In this document: in pieces, positions 8,339 to 16,455 of the stretch | Position numbering within the stretch: the stretch's first letter is position 1 | Layout: each line of letters opens with the position of its first letter | Source: Coriobacteriales bacterium OH1046 | GTDB lineage: Bacteria; Actinomycetota; Coriobacteriia; Coriobacteriales; Atopobiaceae | Reading direction: 5' to 3' | Assembly: GCA_004010535.1 (NCBI GenBank) | Contig: RQYE01000005.1 | Location: forward strand, 62,001 to 126,000 | DNA: 64,000 nucleotides | Position numbers and translations under genes: made by a program | The notes under the pieces: generated by a model | Database searches by the model: none | What the model was told of the DNA's origin: nothing | What the model saw: only the letters and a program-made list of their open reading frames with translations

Positions 8339-8722
8339 ATGAACGCAGTACGTAAGGTGGGCTGGGCGGCGGTGATGGCGGCTATCGTCCTGGCACTGGG
8401 GGCCGCCCCGGCGTTCGCATGGGGCAACCGTGATTCGGCGTCGCGCGGCATGAAGCATCAGCATCGCAGCACCATAGCGGCCGGCTATGTCGATGCCGAC
8501 GGGGACGGATCCTGCGACAACTTCGCCAGTGGCGGCGCACGTGGATCCCGCAGTGCGAACTTCATCGATGAGGATGGCGACGGGATATGCGACAATCGCG
8601 GTACAGGTACCGGATTCGTCGATGCCGACGGCGATGGCGTATGCGACAATCAAGGCATCTACGGTCGTCACGACGGAACGGGGAATGGCTCCGGCAATGG
8701 ACACCACGGCGGACGTCTCTAG
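8339..8722 (+). CDS. Secreted protein with three DADGDGxCDN calcium-binding-like repeats
   Basis: A 127-aa protein starting with a clear signal peptide (positive start, hydrophobic core about residues 7-22, then APAFAWG). Three repeats follow: YVDADGDGSCDN, FIDEDGDGICDN and FVDADGDGVCDN. They resemble DxDxDG calcium-binding loops of dockerin or thrombospondin type-3 repeats, each with a conserved Cys. The tail is Gly/Asn/His-rich. AAAGGAG precedes the ATG. It is the first gene of an operon with an ECF sigma factor 9 bases downstream and its putative anti-sigma factor, so it may be a sensor ligand or the main target of that sigma factor. Function is unknown. Confidence 0.75.
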   Translation: MNAVRKVGWAAVMAAIVLALGAAPAFAWGNRDSASRGMKHQHRSTIAAGYVDADGDGSCDNFASGGARGSRSANFIDEDGDGICDNRGTGTGFVDADGDGVCDNQGIYGRHDGTGNGSGNGHHGGRL

Positions 8723-8731
8723 CAAGCACGC

Positions 8732-9202
8732 ATGAGCAATCCAGCGCAGACGGAACGGGCGATGGGCAGATATGCCGACATGGTGTGGCATATCTGCCTT
8801 CTGCATGCCTCCCAAAGATCAGATGCCCAAGATGCGTTCCAGAACACGTTCCTCAAGCACCTCACCCACGAGAAGCCCTTCGAAAGCGACGAGCACGAGA
8901 AGGCCTGGCTCATCCGCGTTGCCATCAATACCTGCAACGACCAGCATAAGAGGTCGCACCGAAACGATGATGAGCTGCCCGAGGGACTTCAGTCCGCTAC
9001 TCTCGATCAGCCGGGAGGCGAGCTCTCCGACGTCCTCGACGCGATGGCGAAGCTCCCTCGCGACCAGCGAGACGCCCTCTACCTGAACGCCGTGCAGGGA
9101 TACACGGCGGAAGAGATCGCCCGACTCATGGGGAGCACGACGGGCACCGTATACTCATGGATATCGCGGGCACGCGCACGGTTGAAGGAGGCGCTTCGAT
9201 GA
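8732..9202 (+). CDS. ECF-type RNA polymerase sigma factor
   Basis: A 156-aa sigma-70 family protein with only regions 2 and 4, the ECF layout. Region 2 includes DAQDAFQNTFLKHLTH and EKAWLIRVAINTCND. Region 4 includes the helix-turn-helix GYTAEEIARLMGSTTGTVYS followed by WISRARARLKE. The gene lies between the secreted repeat protein and the RsgI-like protein; its TGA overlaps the ATG of the latter (ATGA). Such tight coupling is typical of a sigma/anti-sigma pair. It probably directs its own operon and perhaps cell-surface genes; no matching promoter could be confirmed by eye. Confidence 0.88.
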   Translation: MSNPAQTERAMGRYADMVWHICLLHASQRSDAQDAFQNTFLKHLTHEKPFESDEHEKAWLIRVAINTCNDQHKRSHRNDDELPEGLQSATLDQPGGELSDVLDAMAKLPRDQRDALYLNAVQGYTAEEIARLMGSTTGTVYSWISRARARLKEALR

Positions 9203-9972
9203 ACGACCAGAAGCTGGACAGCCTGCTGGCAGAGGCCTTCGGCGAGCTGCATACCCCCGAAGAGTTGGCTGCGGCTACCGCTGACGCCGTACGCAAGGCC
9301 TCCTTCGTGCCGGCCAAGAGGCTCATCCGCACTCGGCTTGTCGCAGCCATCGCCGCATGCCTCGTGCTGCTCGCTGCCATACCGAGCGGCATATACCTCT
9401 ACAACGACGTGACCACGGTGGTGAGCATCGACGTCAATCCGTCTGTCGAGCTGTCGCTCAACCGATTCGACCGCGTCTTGAGCGCGCGCGGCGCAAACGA
9501 CGATGGCGCGGCGCTTCTCGCGAGCGTGCCCGTCGTGGGACTCGACTGCGAGGAGGCCGTTCGGCTGCTGCTTGCAGACGAATCGATCCGGCAAGCTGCC
9601 AGCGAGGCGAACCGCGTCGAGATCGTGGTGGCTTCGCTCTCCGATGGCGACACGAGCGCGATCCAGGAGAAGATCCGATCCGCAAGCGCCGCAGCCTCGT
9701 GCCCCTGCAACTGCTCGAGTGCGACGGCCGATGAATTGCAGGCTGCCAACGAGGCGGGCCTCACCGTGGGGAAGTACCGTGCATACACGGCACTGCAGGA
9801 GGCGGGCATCGACATCAGCCTCGACGAGGTGCGCTCCATGACCATGCACGAGCTCCACGAGCTTGCCGACGAGCATGGGATCGAACTGGAGCACGACCAA
9901 AACCAAGGTGGAAACGCAGAGCACGGATCAGGCAACGGACAGGGAAACGAGCATCGCACGGGACGCCCCTGA
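9199..9972 (+). CDS. RsgI-like membrane anti-sigma factor
   Basis: A 257-aa protein. Residues 1-45 are cytoplasmic and could bind the sigma factor. One membrane helix spans about 47-68. The extracellular part begins with VVSIDVNPSVELSLNRFDRV, which matches the conserved extracytoplasmic domain of RsgI anti-sigma-I factors, including the Asn-Pro pair (residues 80-81) at which RsgI proteins are known to be split. A Cys-rich CPCNCS segment lies near residue 175, and the C-terminus is Asn/Gly/His-rich. The partner upstream is an ECF factor, not SigI. The role is presumed signal-dependent release of that factor. Confidence 0.75.
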   Translation: MNDQKLDSLLAEAFGELHTPEELAAATADAVRKASFVPAKRLIRTRLVAAIAACLVLLAAIPSGIYLYNDVTTVVSIDVNPSVELSLNRFDRVLSARGANDDGAALLASVPVVGLDCEEAVRLLLADESIRQAASEANRVEIVVASLSDGDTSAIQEKIRSASAAASCPCNCSSATADELQAANEAGLTVGKYRAYTALQEAGIDISLDEVRSMTMHELHELADEHGIELEHDQNQGGNAEHGSGNGQGNEHRTGRP

Positions 9973-9986
9973 AACCGTCCCGTGCG
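9955..9986 (+). terminator. GC-rich hairpin at the end of the sigma/anti-sigma operon
   Basis: CGCACGGGACG (9955-9965) pairs with CGTCCCGTGCG (9976-9986) around a 10-nt loop, overlapping the last codons and stop of the anti-sigma gene. The stem is an 11-bp perfect match. There is only a short TTC after it, so it may need Rho or act as an RNA stabiliser. The next gene is on the opposite strand. Confidence 0.5.
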
Positions 9987-10056
9987 GTTCTGCGGTGGTT
10001 TCGATCCTTTGCCGGATGAATCCGCTTCCTGAATGATATGAGAAGCACCGATCTTG

Positions 10057-10983
10057 CTACAGCACGCGATCGATGAAGGCCTCGGCATTGGCGAAGAAGA
10101 TCTTCTCGGCAAGATCCTCGCCGAGGACTTCCGCGAATGCCGCACGGAGGACCGGCATGGACTGCACGCCCTCGATGCCTGCCGGGAAGAGACCGTCGCA
10201 GCCATCGAAGTCTCCTCCAAGGGCGAGCGCATCTTCGCCACCCATCCCCAGAATGTAATCGGCGTGACGGATGAGCGTGGCAAGCGATGCGTCCTCGCCC
10301 CCTACGAAGAGCCGGAAGAAATTGAGGCCGATGAGGCCCTTGCGGCGGATAAGCTCCTCCACCTGCCAGCGTGCGAGGTTGCGCGGCATGCCGCAGAGAT
10401 CGCGCGCGTTGGAATGCGATGCCATGATAGGCGCTTCCGTCAGGGAGAAGAGCTCCTCTACACCGGCATCGGAGGTGTGGCTGATGTCCATCACCACACC
10501 CTGCGATACAAGCTCGGACGCAAGCGCACGGCCACGTTCCGTAAGACCCTTGGCCTGATCGGCGACCGCCCCGCATGCGTAGAGATTATCATGGTTCCAG
10601 GCAAGCATGCAGAAACGGAAGCCCAAGTCATAAAGCTCGCCGATACGGCTTCCCATAACCGAGGCATCCTCTATCGAGAGAAACGCCGCCGCCTTGCCCG
10701 CCGCATGGGCGGCGTGCATCTCGGCGGACGAGGTCACGAGCGAGATATGCTCACACTGATCATCAAGATAGCGCCGAGCTTGGGCGTAGATCTGGTCGAA
10801 ACGCGCATCGCGCTGATCATCGGGAGTATGCGTTACATCATCGAAGACGGCAAAGACCTGCGTGTAGCGCCTGGCGAAGGCCGAGGTGCGCGCGAGGTCG
10901 ACATCGCAGCCATTCTCGAGCAACGTCTCCCGTGCCGGATCCATCTCGGTCAGCGTGTCGGCATGGCAATCGAAGTAGCGCAT
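10057..10983 (-). CDS. Membrane dipeptidase (peptidase family M19)
   Basis: A 308-aa M19 dipeptidase of the amidohydrolase superfamily. Visible zinc ligands are the N-terminal CHADT (His7, Asp9), Glu105 in LSIEDAS, and the later histidines in MDISHTSD and MASHSNARD. Length is typical (300-400). The start at 10983 has TAGGAG upstream, while the longer frame reaches into the previous gene's end. It is the last gene of the minus-strand hydantoinase/hydroxylase group, 35 bases after the dihydropyrimidinase. M19 enzymes hydrolyse dipeptides, D-amino acid containing amides or related small amides, so a role in cleaving a ureido or amide intermediate is possible but unproved. Confidence 0.85.
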   Translation of the reverse strand: MRYFDCHADTLTEMDPARETLLENGCDVDLARTSAFARRYTQVFAVFDDVTHTPDDQRDARFDQIYAQARRYLDDQCEHISLVTSSAEMHAAHAAGKAAAFLSIEDASVMGSRIGELYDLGFRFCMLAWNHDNLYACGAVADQAKGLTERGRALASELVSQGVVMDISHTSDAGVEELFSLTEAPIMASHSNARDLCGMPRNLARWQVEELIRRKGLIGLNFFRLFVGGEDASLATLIRHADYILGMGGEDALALGGDFDGCDGLFPAGIEGVQSMPVLRAAFAEVLGEDLAEKIFFANAEAFIDRVL

Positions 10984-11018
10984 GGAATCTCCTATCGGCT
11001 CGCAGCGCAGGCGGGGCA

Positions 11019-12371
11019 TCATCGTCGTAGGAACGAGCCGCTACCCGGCTCGGCGTGGACCGCCGTGCCATCATACACCTCGCGGCCCCCCTTGAAGACG
11101 CGCGCGATGCGGCCCGAGAGCTCCATGCCCTCGTAGATGCTGTAATCGATGGCCGAAGCGGATACGCCCATACCGAGCGTGGTCGTGCCGACGGGGTCGA
11201 TGAGCACGAGATCGGCATCGGAACCGGGAGCTATGCAGCCCTTTCTCGGCCACATGCCATAGAAACGCGCGGCGGCGGCCGAAGTCAGATCGACGAAGCG
11301 CTCCATCGAAAGGCCGCGCTTGACCACGCCCTCGGAATAGGCGTAGATCATGCGCCACTGCACCCCGTCCACGCCGCAGGGCACCGTCCGATAGGTCGCG
11401 TCATCCTTGTAGCGTGCATGGTAGGGGCAGTGATCGGTCGAGAGGATCGAGAGCTTGCCCGAGAGGATGGCCTCCCAGAGCGCAGCTTGATCGGCGATCG
11501 TGCGCAGCGGCGGCACCATCGTGGATCGCGCGCCCCTATCGCCGGCAAGGGCATCCTCCGTGAAGGCCAGGTAGTGCGGGCAGGTTTCGAGCAGAAACTC
11601 CCCGCAGGGGAGCGGCCCATCCAGAAGCGCCACGGTCTCAGCGCAGGTGGAGTGGGCGATGCAGACGCGCGCGCCCGTCTCGGCCACAAGATCATGCAGG
11701 GCCTCGACTTCCCGGAACTCCGCAGTATCGGGACGCGTACGTGCAAGGTATTGCATATCAACGCTATCGCCCAGCTCATCCTGGAGGCATGCGACCAGCT
11801 CGGCATCCTCGGCATGGATGAGGAAGGTGCGCCGCAGATCCCCGGCGAGCCGCGAGAAGATCGAGCGGACATCGTCGAGACCGAGCGTGGTGTTGTCGTA
11901 AACCGTGAAGAGCTTGTAGTCCCGTATGCCGGCCTCGTCCTCGATGCAGGAGAGGTCGGCGAGCAGATCCTCGTATTGCTCGGAGAGCACGAAGTGGAAG
12001 GCATAGTCCACGGCGGAGCAGGAGGCATCGGCCATGCGGCGTGCGATCACGGCACGTGCGTCCTCCCCGCGCGCGGGCTCGCAGAAATCCATGACGGTGG
12101 TGGTGCCGCCCGCAAGCGCGCCGCACGATCCCGTCCAGAAATCGTCGGCGATGGGGATATCGCCGAAACCGCCGAAGTGCACGTGCGGATCGATGCCGCC
12201 GGGCACGAGCCACGCGCCCTCGGCATCGATGGTCTCCGCGCCCTCCGGGCGTGGAGCGAGGCGGTCGGACGGGGCATCCTCGACGGCGATGATACCCCGC
12301 TCGTCGAACACCGCCCCTCCGAGACGTATGCCCGCAGGCGTTACGACCCGTGCGTTGACGATGCGGCGCAT
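11019..12371 (-). CDS. hydA: Dihydropyrimidinase / D-hydantoinase (HyuA/YgeZ type)
   Basis: A 450-aa cyclic amidohydrolase. The binuclear metal site is visible: His63 and His65 in GIDPHVHFGGFGD, the carboxylatable Lys153 in DYKLFTVY, His in IAHSTCAE and ETCPHYL, and Asp in LSTDHCPYH. The protein opens hydantoin or dihydropyrimidine rings. Its start lies inside the end of the XdhD-like gene (31-base overlap), so the two are co-translated. In E. coli the homologous hyuA lies between ygeY and the xdhD part of the same kind of cluster. In the purine scheme it would act on a five-membered ureide ring. Confidence 0.9.
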   Translation of the reverse strand: MRRIVNARVVTPAGIRLGGAVFDERGIIAVEDAPSDRLAPRPEGAETIDAEGAWLVPGGIDPHVHFGGFGDIPIADDFWTGSCGALAGGTTTVMDFCEPARGEDARAVIARRMADASCSAVDYAFHFVLSEQYEDLLADLSCIEDEAGIRDYKLFTVYDNTTLGLDDVRSIFSRLAGDLRRTFLIHAEDAELVACLQDELGDSVDMQYLARTRPDTAEFREVEALHDLVAETGARVCIAHSTCAETVALLDGPLPCGEFLLETCPHYLAFTEDALAGDRGARSTMVPPLRTIADQAALWEAILSGKLSILSTDHCPYHARYKDDATYRTVPCGVDGVQWRMIYAYSEGVVKRGLSMERFVDLTSAAAARFYGMWPRKGCIAPGSDADLVLIDPVGTTTLGMGVSASAIDYSIYEGMELSGRIARVFKGGREVYDGTAVHAEPGSGSFLRR

Positions 12372-15151
12372 CGGATCGCCTCCTCGGTGATGGGGATCTT
12401 CGCGAAGGTGCATCCCAGCGCATCGGCAACGGCTGCCGACACGGCCCCTGCCACGGGCACCATGCCGCACTCGCCCACGCTCTTGGCACCGAAGGGACCC
12501 GTATGCTCCTCGGAATCGAGGAACTCCACGCGGATATCGCGCGGCATATCGGTCGCCCGGAAGAGATGGCAATCGCGCAGGAACCGGTTCTTGAGCGCAC
12601 CCGAGCCGTCGTCCTTGAGCTCGAGGCCCTCGGAGAGCGCATAGCCGAGGCCCATCTGGATGCCGCCATGGACCTGTCCCTCGAGCCCCATCGGATTCAG
12701 GGCCCTCCCCACATCGTGCACCGCCGCGTAGACGAGCGGCGTCACCGCACCCGTCTCGAGATCGATCTCGACCTTCACGAGATGGGCCCCCGCGCTCGCA
12801 GGCACCGCCGAGCTGCCGAAGTTGCCGCCGATGGTGATATCGCGCTCCAGCTCGTGGGCGCGGTGCGCGACCTCCCCCATCGAGACCCAGCGCCCGGGAT
12901 CGCCGATAACGCCCACGCCGTTCGCGCGGAGCTCCAACGCTCCGGCCTTCTCGCCGAGAAGGCCCGCTGCAAGCGAGCGGATCTCCGCCGCAACCTTCTC
13001 GGCGCACTGATAGGCCGCCCCGCCGCCCACATAGGTCCCACGGCTGGCAAAGATGCCCACATCGTAACCTGTGAGCTCGGTATCGGTGTGGACGAGGGCG
13101 ATGTTGTCGAGCGGCAGGGCGAGCACCTCGGCGACGATCATGCGCTGGACGGTATTGGAGCCGTTGCCCATGTCGCTCATGCCGCTGAAGAGGGTGATGG
13201 AGCCGTCGAGGTTCATCTTGATGGTGATGCCGCAGGTATCGGGCATGACACCGTATAGGGAGCTGCCATGCGGCGCGACCGCGCAGCCCACGCCGATGCG
13301 CCTGGCCGCCCCCGCAGCCCTGCTCGCACGCGCCTCCGCAACGGCCTCGTCCCAGCCGAAGAGCTCCTTCGCACGCGCCAGGCAATCCTTGGCGCGGAAG
13401 TTGCCAAGCTCCTCGCCGCGCTGGTCGATCGTATCGGGATCGTGCAGGTTGAGCGCGTAGAGCTCGGTCGCATCGCGTCCGCATCTCTCGGCAGCCTCGC
13501 GCACGAGCTGCGCGAAGACCCAGAAGACCTGCGGCGAGCCGAAACCGCGCATGGCACCGGCGTTCTGGCGGTTGGTGTAGACGGGAATGGCATGGTTGCG
13601 CATGTTGGGACACTTGAAGAGCTTGAAGAACTTGCCGCCCGCAGCCCATGCCACGCTCATCGTGCCGCCGGAATGCGCCCCCGCGTTGATGTAGACCGTG
13701 TAGTCCAAAGCGGTGAGCTCGCCGCTGTTCTTGAAGCCGGCGCGGGCGTAGATGGTCTCGGCATGGCGGGTGGGGCTGGCTTGGATATCCTCCTGGCGTG
13801 TGTAGACGCACTTCACGGGACGACCGGTTTTGAGCGAGAGGAGCGCAGCCACGGGCTCCGTGGATGCATCGATCTTGCCGCCGAAGCCGCCGCCGAGCGC
13901 GGGGGCGAGCACGCGCACCTTGGCGTAGGGCAGGCCGAAGATCTTGGCGAGGTTGCGGCGCTTCCCGAAGACATCCTGCGAGCTCGACCAAACGGTGAGC
14001 TTGCCATCGGCATCGAAGGAGGCTATGCAGCCGTGGGTCTCCATGGCGGCATGATGGATGGCGGGCACCTCGAAGCGCTTCTCGAGCGTGAAATCCGCCC
14101 GCGAGAAGCCCTCGTCGAGATCGCCGAAGCTGTTATCGACCTCCCAGAGGATATTGCCGTTCTCGTTCCAGTCATGGAGCCTCACGGCATCGGGCTTGGC
14201 CGCTTCCTCGGGGTCGAAGTATGCGGGCAGATCCTCGTATTCGACCTTGATGAGCTTGAGCGCCTTGGCCGCGATGGCCTCGGTATCGGCTGCGACGGCG
14301 CAGACCTTATCGCCCACGTAGCGCACGCGCGAATCGAGCACGCGCTCGCTCTCGAGGATATCCCAATCCTCTCCGTTGCCGTTGAAGCGCACGGCGGGGG
14401 CGTCCCGATAGGTCACGACGGCGCGCACGCCGGGCAGGGCCTCGGCCGCGCCCGTATCGATCGAGATGATAGTGGCATGCGCCTTGGGTGAGAGCAGGAT
14501 CTTGGCGTGGAGCATGCCGGGCAGTCTCATGTCATCCACATACTGCAGCTGGCCCGAGACCTTGAGGCGGGCGTCGAAGACAGGCGTCGGCTCGCCGATA
14601 ACCCCCGGAACACTTGGGCCAAAGGATCCTGTCCGACCATCGGACGAAAGACACGGGGATGTCTGTCCGACGGTTTCCCCCGCCAAAGCGCCCATCCGTT
14701 CGGCTGCCAGCCGAACCGCCTCGACGATCTTCACGTAACCGGTGCAGCGGCAGAGATTGGGCTCGAGGGCAGCGCGGATCTCCTCCTCCGCAGGATCGGG
14801 GTTGGCGTCGAGGAGCGCCTTCGCGCTCATGATCATGCCCGGCGTGCAGAAACCGCACTGCACGGCGCCGGCATCGATGAAGGCCTGTTGGATGGGATGC
14901 AGCTCGGTGCCGCGCGACAGGCCTTCGATGGTCTCGATGCGCTTGCCCGCGAGATTTTTCACCATGAGGACGCACGAGTTCTTGGCCTCCCCGTCTACGA
15001 TCACGCGGCAGGCCCCGCAGTCGTTGGTGCCGCAGCCGCATTTGGTGCCCGTGAGGCCGAGCACGTCTCGCAGTACGTAGAGGAGGTTCCAGGTTTTCTC
15101 GTAGAGGATCGGATAGGTTTCGCCGTTGACGATCAGTTCGGTCTGCTCCAC
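12341..15151 (-). CDS. xdhD: Fused [2Fe-2S]/molybdopterin hydroxylase, XdhD type
   Basis: A 936-aa protein combining an N-terminal two-cluster [2Fe-2S] region (residues about 1-165) with a xanthine dehydrogenase-type molybdopterin region. Plant-type cluster cysteines are in TKCGCGTNDCGAC and the second cluster in QCGFCTPGMIMS and NLCRCTGY. The Mo part contains ALGGGFGGK and AMRGFGSPQ. No FAD domain is present, matching E. coli XdhD (about 950 aa, same fusion). The GTG start at 15151 has GGAGG eight bases upstream and is preferred over the longer ATG frame. The substrate is probably a purine or related heterocycle. Whether the Mo carries a selenide ligand cannot be read from sequence. Confidence 0.88.
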   Translation of the reverse strand: MEQTELIVNGETYPILYEKTWNLLYVLRDVLGLTGTKCGCGTNDCGACRVIVDGEAKNSCVLMVKNLAGKRIETIEGLSRGTELHPIQQAFIDAGAVQCGFCTPGMIMSAKALLDANPDPAEEEIRAALEPNLCRCTGYVKIVEAVRLAAERMGALAGETVGQTSPCLSSDGRTGSFGPSVPGVIGEPTPVFDARLKVSGQLQYVDDMRLPGMLHAKILLSPKAHATIISIDTGAAEALPGVRAVVTYRDAPAVRFNGNGEDWDILESERVLDSRVRYVGDKVCAVAADTEAIAAKALKLIKVEYEDLPAYFDPEEAAKPDAVRLHDWNENGNILWEVDNSFGDLDEGFSRADFTLEKRFEVPAIHHAAMETHGCIASFDADGKLTVWSSSQDVFGKRRNLAKIFGLPYAKVRVLAPALGGGFGGKIDASTEPVAALLSLKTGRPVKCVYTRQEDIQASPTRHAETIYARAGFKNSGELTALDYTVYINAGAHSGGTMSVAWAAGGKFFKLFKCPNMRNHAIPVYTNRQNAGAMRGFGSPQVFWVFAQLVREAAERCGRDATELYALNLHDPDTIDQRGEELGNFRAKDCLARAKELFGWDEAVAEARASRAAGAARRIGVGCAVAPHGSSLYGVMPDTCGITIKMNLDGSITLFSGMSDMGNGSNTVQRMIVAEVLALPLDNIALVHTDTELTGYDVGIFASRGTYVGGGAAYQCAEKVAAEIRSLAAGLLGEKAGALELRANGVGVIGDPGRWVSMGEVAHRAHELERDITIGGNFGSSAVPASAGAHLVKVEIDLETGAVTPLVYAAVHDVGRALNPMGLEGQVHGGIQMGLGYALSEGLELKDDGSGALKNRFLRDCHLFRATDMPRDIRVEFLDSEEHTGPFGAKSVGECGMVPVAGAVSAAVADALGCTFAKIPITEEAIRCAASSTHGS

Positions 15152-15366
15152 AGCAGTACCTCCAGCGCGGGCCGACACCCCGCACGAGCCCAGTACATAC
15201 CTTCTAACGATACAACATCAGGTCTGTCCGATCGCGCATTGCTCGGCACGTGTGCCACATTTTCCACTGCAGTAATCGCTCAATGACAAATCTAGCTGCG
15301 GAAACGAAAAGACCGCCGCATTCCAGCAAGGAAAATGTGGTGGTCCGGCGAGAAAACCTGCGGGAT
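15152..15366 (-). promoter_or_regulatory. Leader region of the XdhD-like gene with an inverted repeat
   Basis: This 215-bp gap separates the PreA-like gene from the XdhD-like gene. CCACATTTTCC at 15255-15265 is the exact reverse complement of GGAAAATGTGG at 15330-15340, and a few more bases outside and inside also pair imperfectly. The AT-rich arms differ from the GC-rich background. It could be a terminator/attenuator or a binding site controlling the downstream half of the cluster. No clear -10/-35 pair was identified. Confidence 0.4.
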
Positions 15367-16455
15367 CTAGCGGACGGCTCCCCGCTCCACAGCGAGCGCC
15401 CCGAAACCGCAGACCGAGACGCAGAGGCCGCAGCGGCGGCATAGCGCCTTGTCGACCACGGCATAGCCGACCTCGTCAAAGCTGCGCGCACGATACGCGC
15501 ACGCTGTGACGCACTGGTTGCAGTGCCGGCACGCAGCGTAGTCGAAGCCCATCTCGTAGCCTCTGTCCTGTTCCACGGGCAGATGCTCCAGCACACGTCC
15601 GCGCATCTCCTCGAGCTCGCGCACGCCATGCTCGGCGCACCACGCGTCGACGCGTGCGTTCATGCGCGCGATGAAGACCGGCCCGTGAATGATCGCCGCA
15701 CTCGCCACGCCCATCATGTCGGCGCCCGCCATCACGAACTCGATGCCATCCTGCCAGCTCGTGATGCCCCCGAGGCCGATGATCGGCACGTCGGGCAGGA
15801 CCTGCCGCAATGCGGCGATGCGAGCCACCGTGAACGGGAAGATCGCCGCACCCGTGAGCCAGCCGCAGCCGTCCGCGCCGCCCATGAGAGGCTTTCCCGT
15901 CTCGATGTCGATGCGCATGGCAGGGCCGATGGAGTCGCAGGCCGTGAGCGCGTCGGCTCCCGCATCCACGCAGCGTCGTGCGTGTCCCATGAGATCGGCG
16001 GAGTTGGGCGAGAGCTTCACGATCACGGGGATATCCACCCGGCGCTTGGTATCCTCGAGCATGGGCAGCACGGTATCGTCGGCATACGAGACGAGCTCGA
16101 TGGCCACGACGCCGATATCCTCGAGCCGCTCCACGCAAAGACGGGAATCCTCCACGCTATGGCCCACGCTCGCGATGCACGTGACACCCGCCGCGACCGC
16201 CTGCGGCATCTCGGCGGAAAGCCAGCGCTCCATGGGGAAATCGGTCCACTTCTCGCAGTTGATGAGCGTCTCCTTGCCCGCGAGCACCATGTGCAGATCG
16301 GGGTTCTCGGCGGCGCGGCGGTTGATGGTCTTGCACACCACCGCGCCCGCACCCGCCTCATGGCAGCGGATCATCGCATCGGCCCCGAAACTCGCGGGAC
16401 TCGATCCCACGATCACGGGCGATTGCAGCTCATGGCCGAGGAATGTGGTCCTCAC
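15367..16455 (-). CDS. PreA-like dihydroorotate/dihydropyrimidine dehydrogenase with two [4Fe-4S] clusters
   Basis: A 362-aa flavoprotein. Residues 1 to about 290 are an FMN-binding TIM barrel of the dihydroorotate dehydrogenase family (VIVGSSPAS, VIVKLSPNS, IIGLGGITS). The C-terminus has two ferredoxin motifs, CRHCNQCVTACAY and CRRCGLCVSVCGF. This is the layout of PreA, the catalytic half of bacterial dihydropyrimidine dehydrogenase; the NADH subunit PreT is absent nearby. The GTG start at 16455 overlaps the SsnA stop (GTGA) and has AAGGGG upstream; an ATG 36 bases earlier is possible. It may reduce a purine- or pyrimidine-like ring with ferredoxin electrons, in the place held by YgfK in E. 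coli. Confidence 0.8.
   Translation of the reverse strand: MRTTFLGHELQSPVIVGSSPASFGADAMIRCHEAGAGAVVCKTINRRAAENPDLHMVLAGKETLINCEKWTDFPMERWLSAEMPQAVAAGVTCIASVGHSVEDSRLCVERLEDIGVVAIELVSYADDTVLPMLEDTKRRVDIPVIVKLSPNSADLMGHARRCVDAGADALTACDSIGPAMRIDIETGKPLMGGADGCGWLTGAAIFPFTVARIAALRQVLPDVPIIGLGGITSWQDGIEFVMAGADMMGVASAAIIHGPVFIARMNARVDAWCAEHGVRELEEMRGRVLEHLPVEQDRGYEMGFDYAACRHCNQCVTACAYRARSFDEVGYAVVDKALCRRCGLCVSVCGFGALAVERGAVR

Noticed and set aside
8480-8660. CRISPR-like tandem repeats
   Set aside because: The periodicity is from three protein-coding DADGDGxCDN repeats in one frame, with unequal spacing and diverged DNA.
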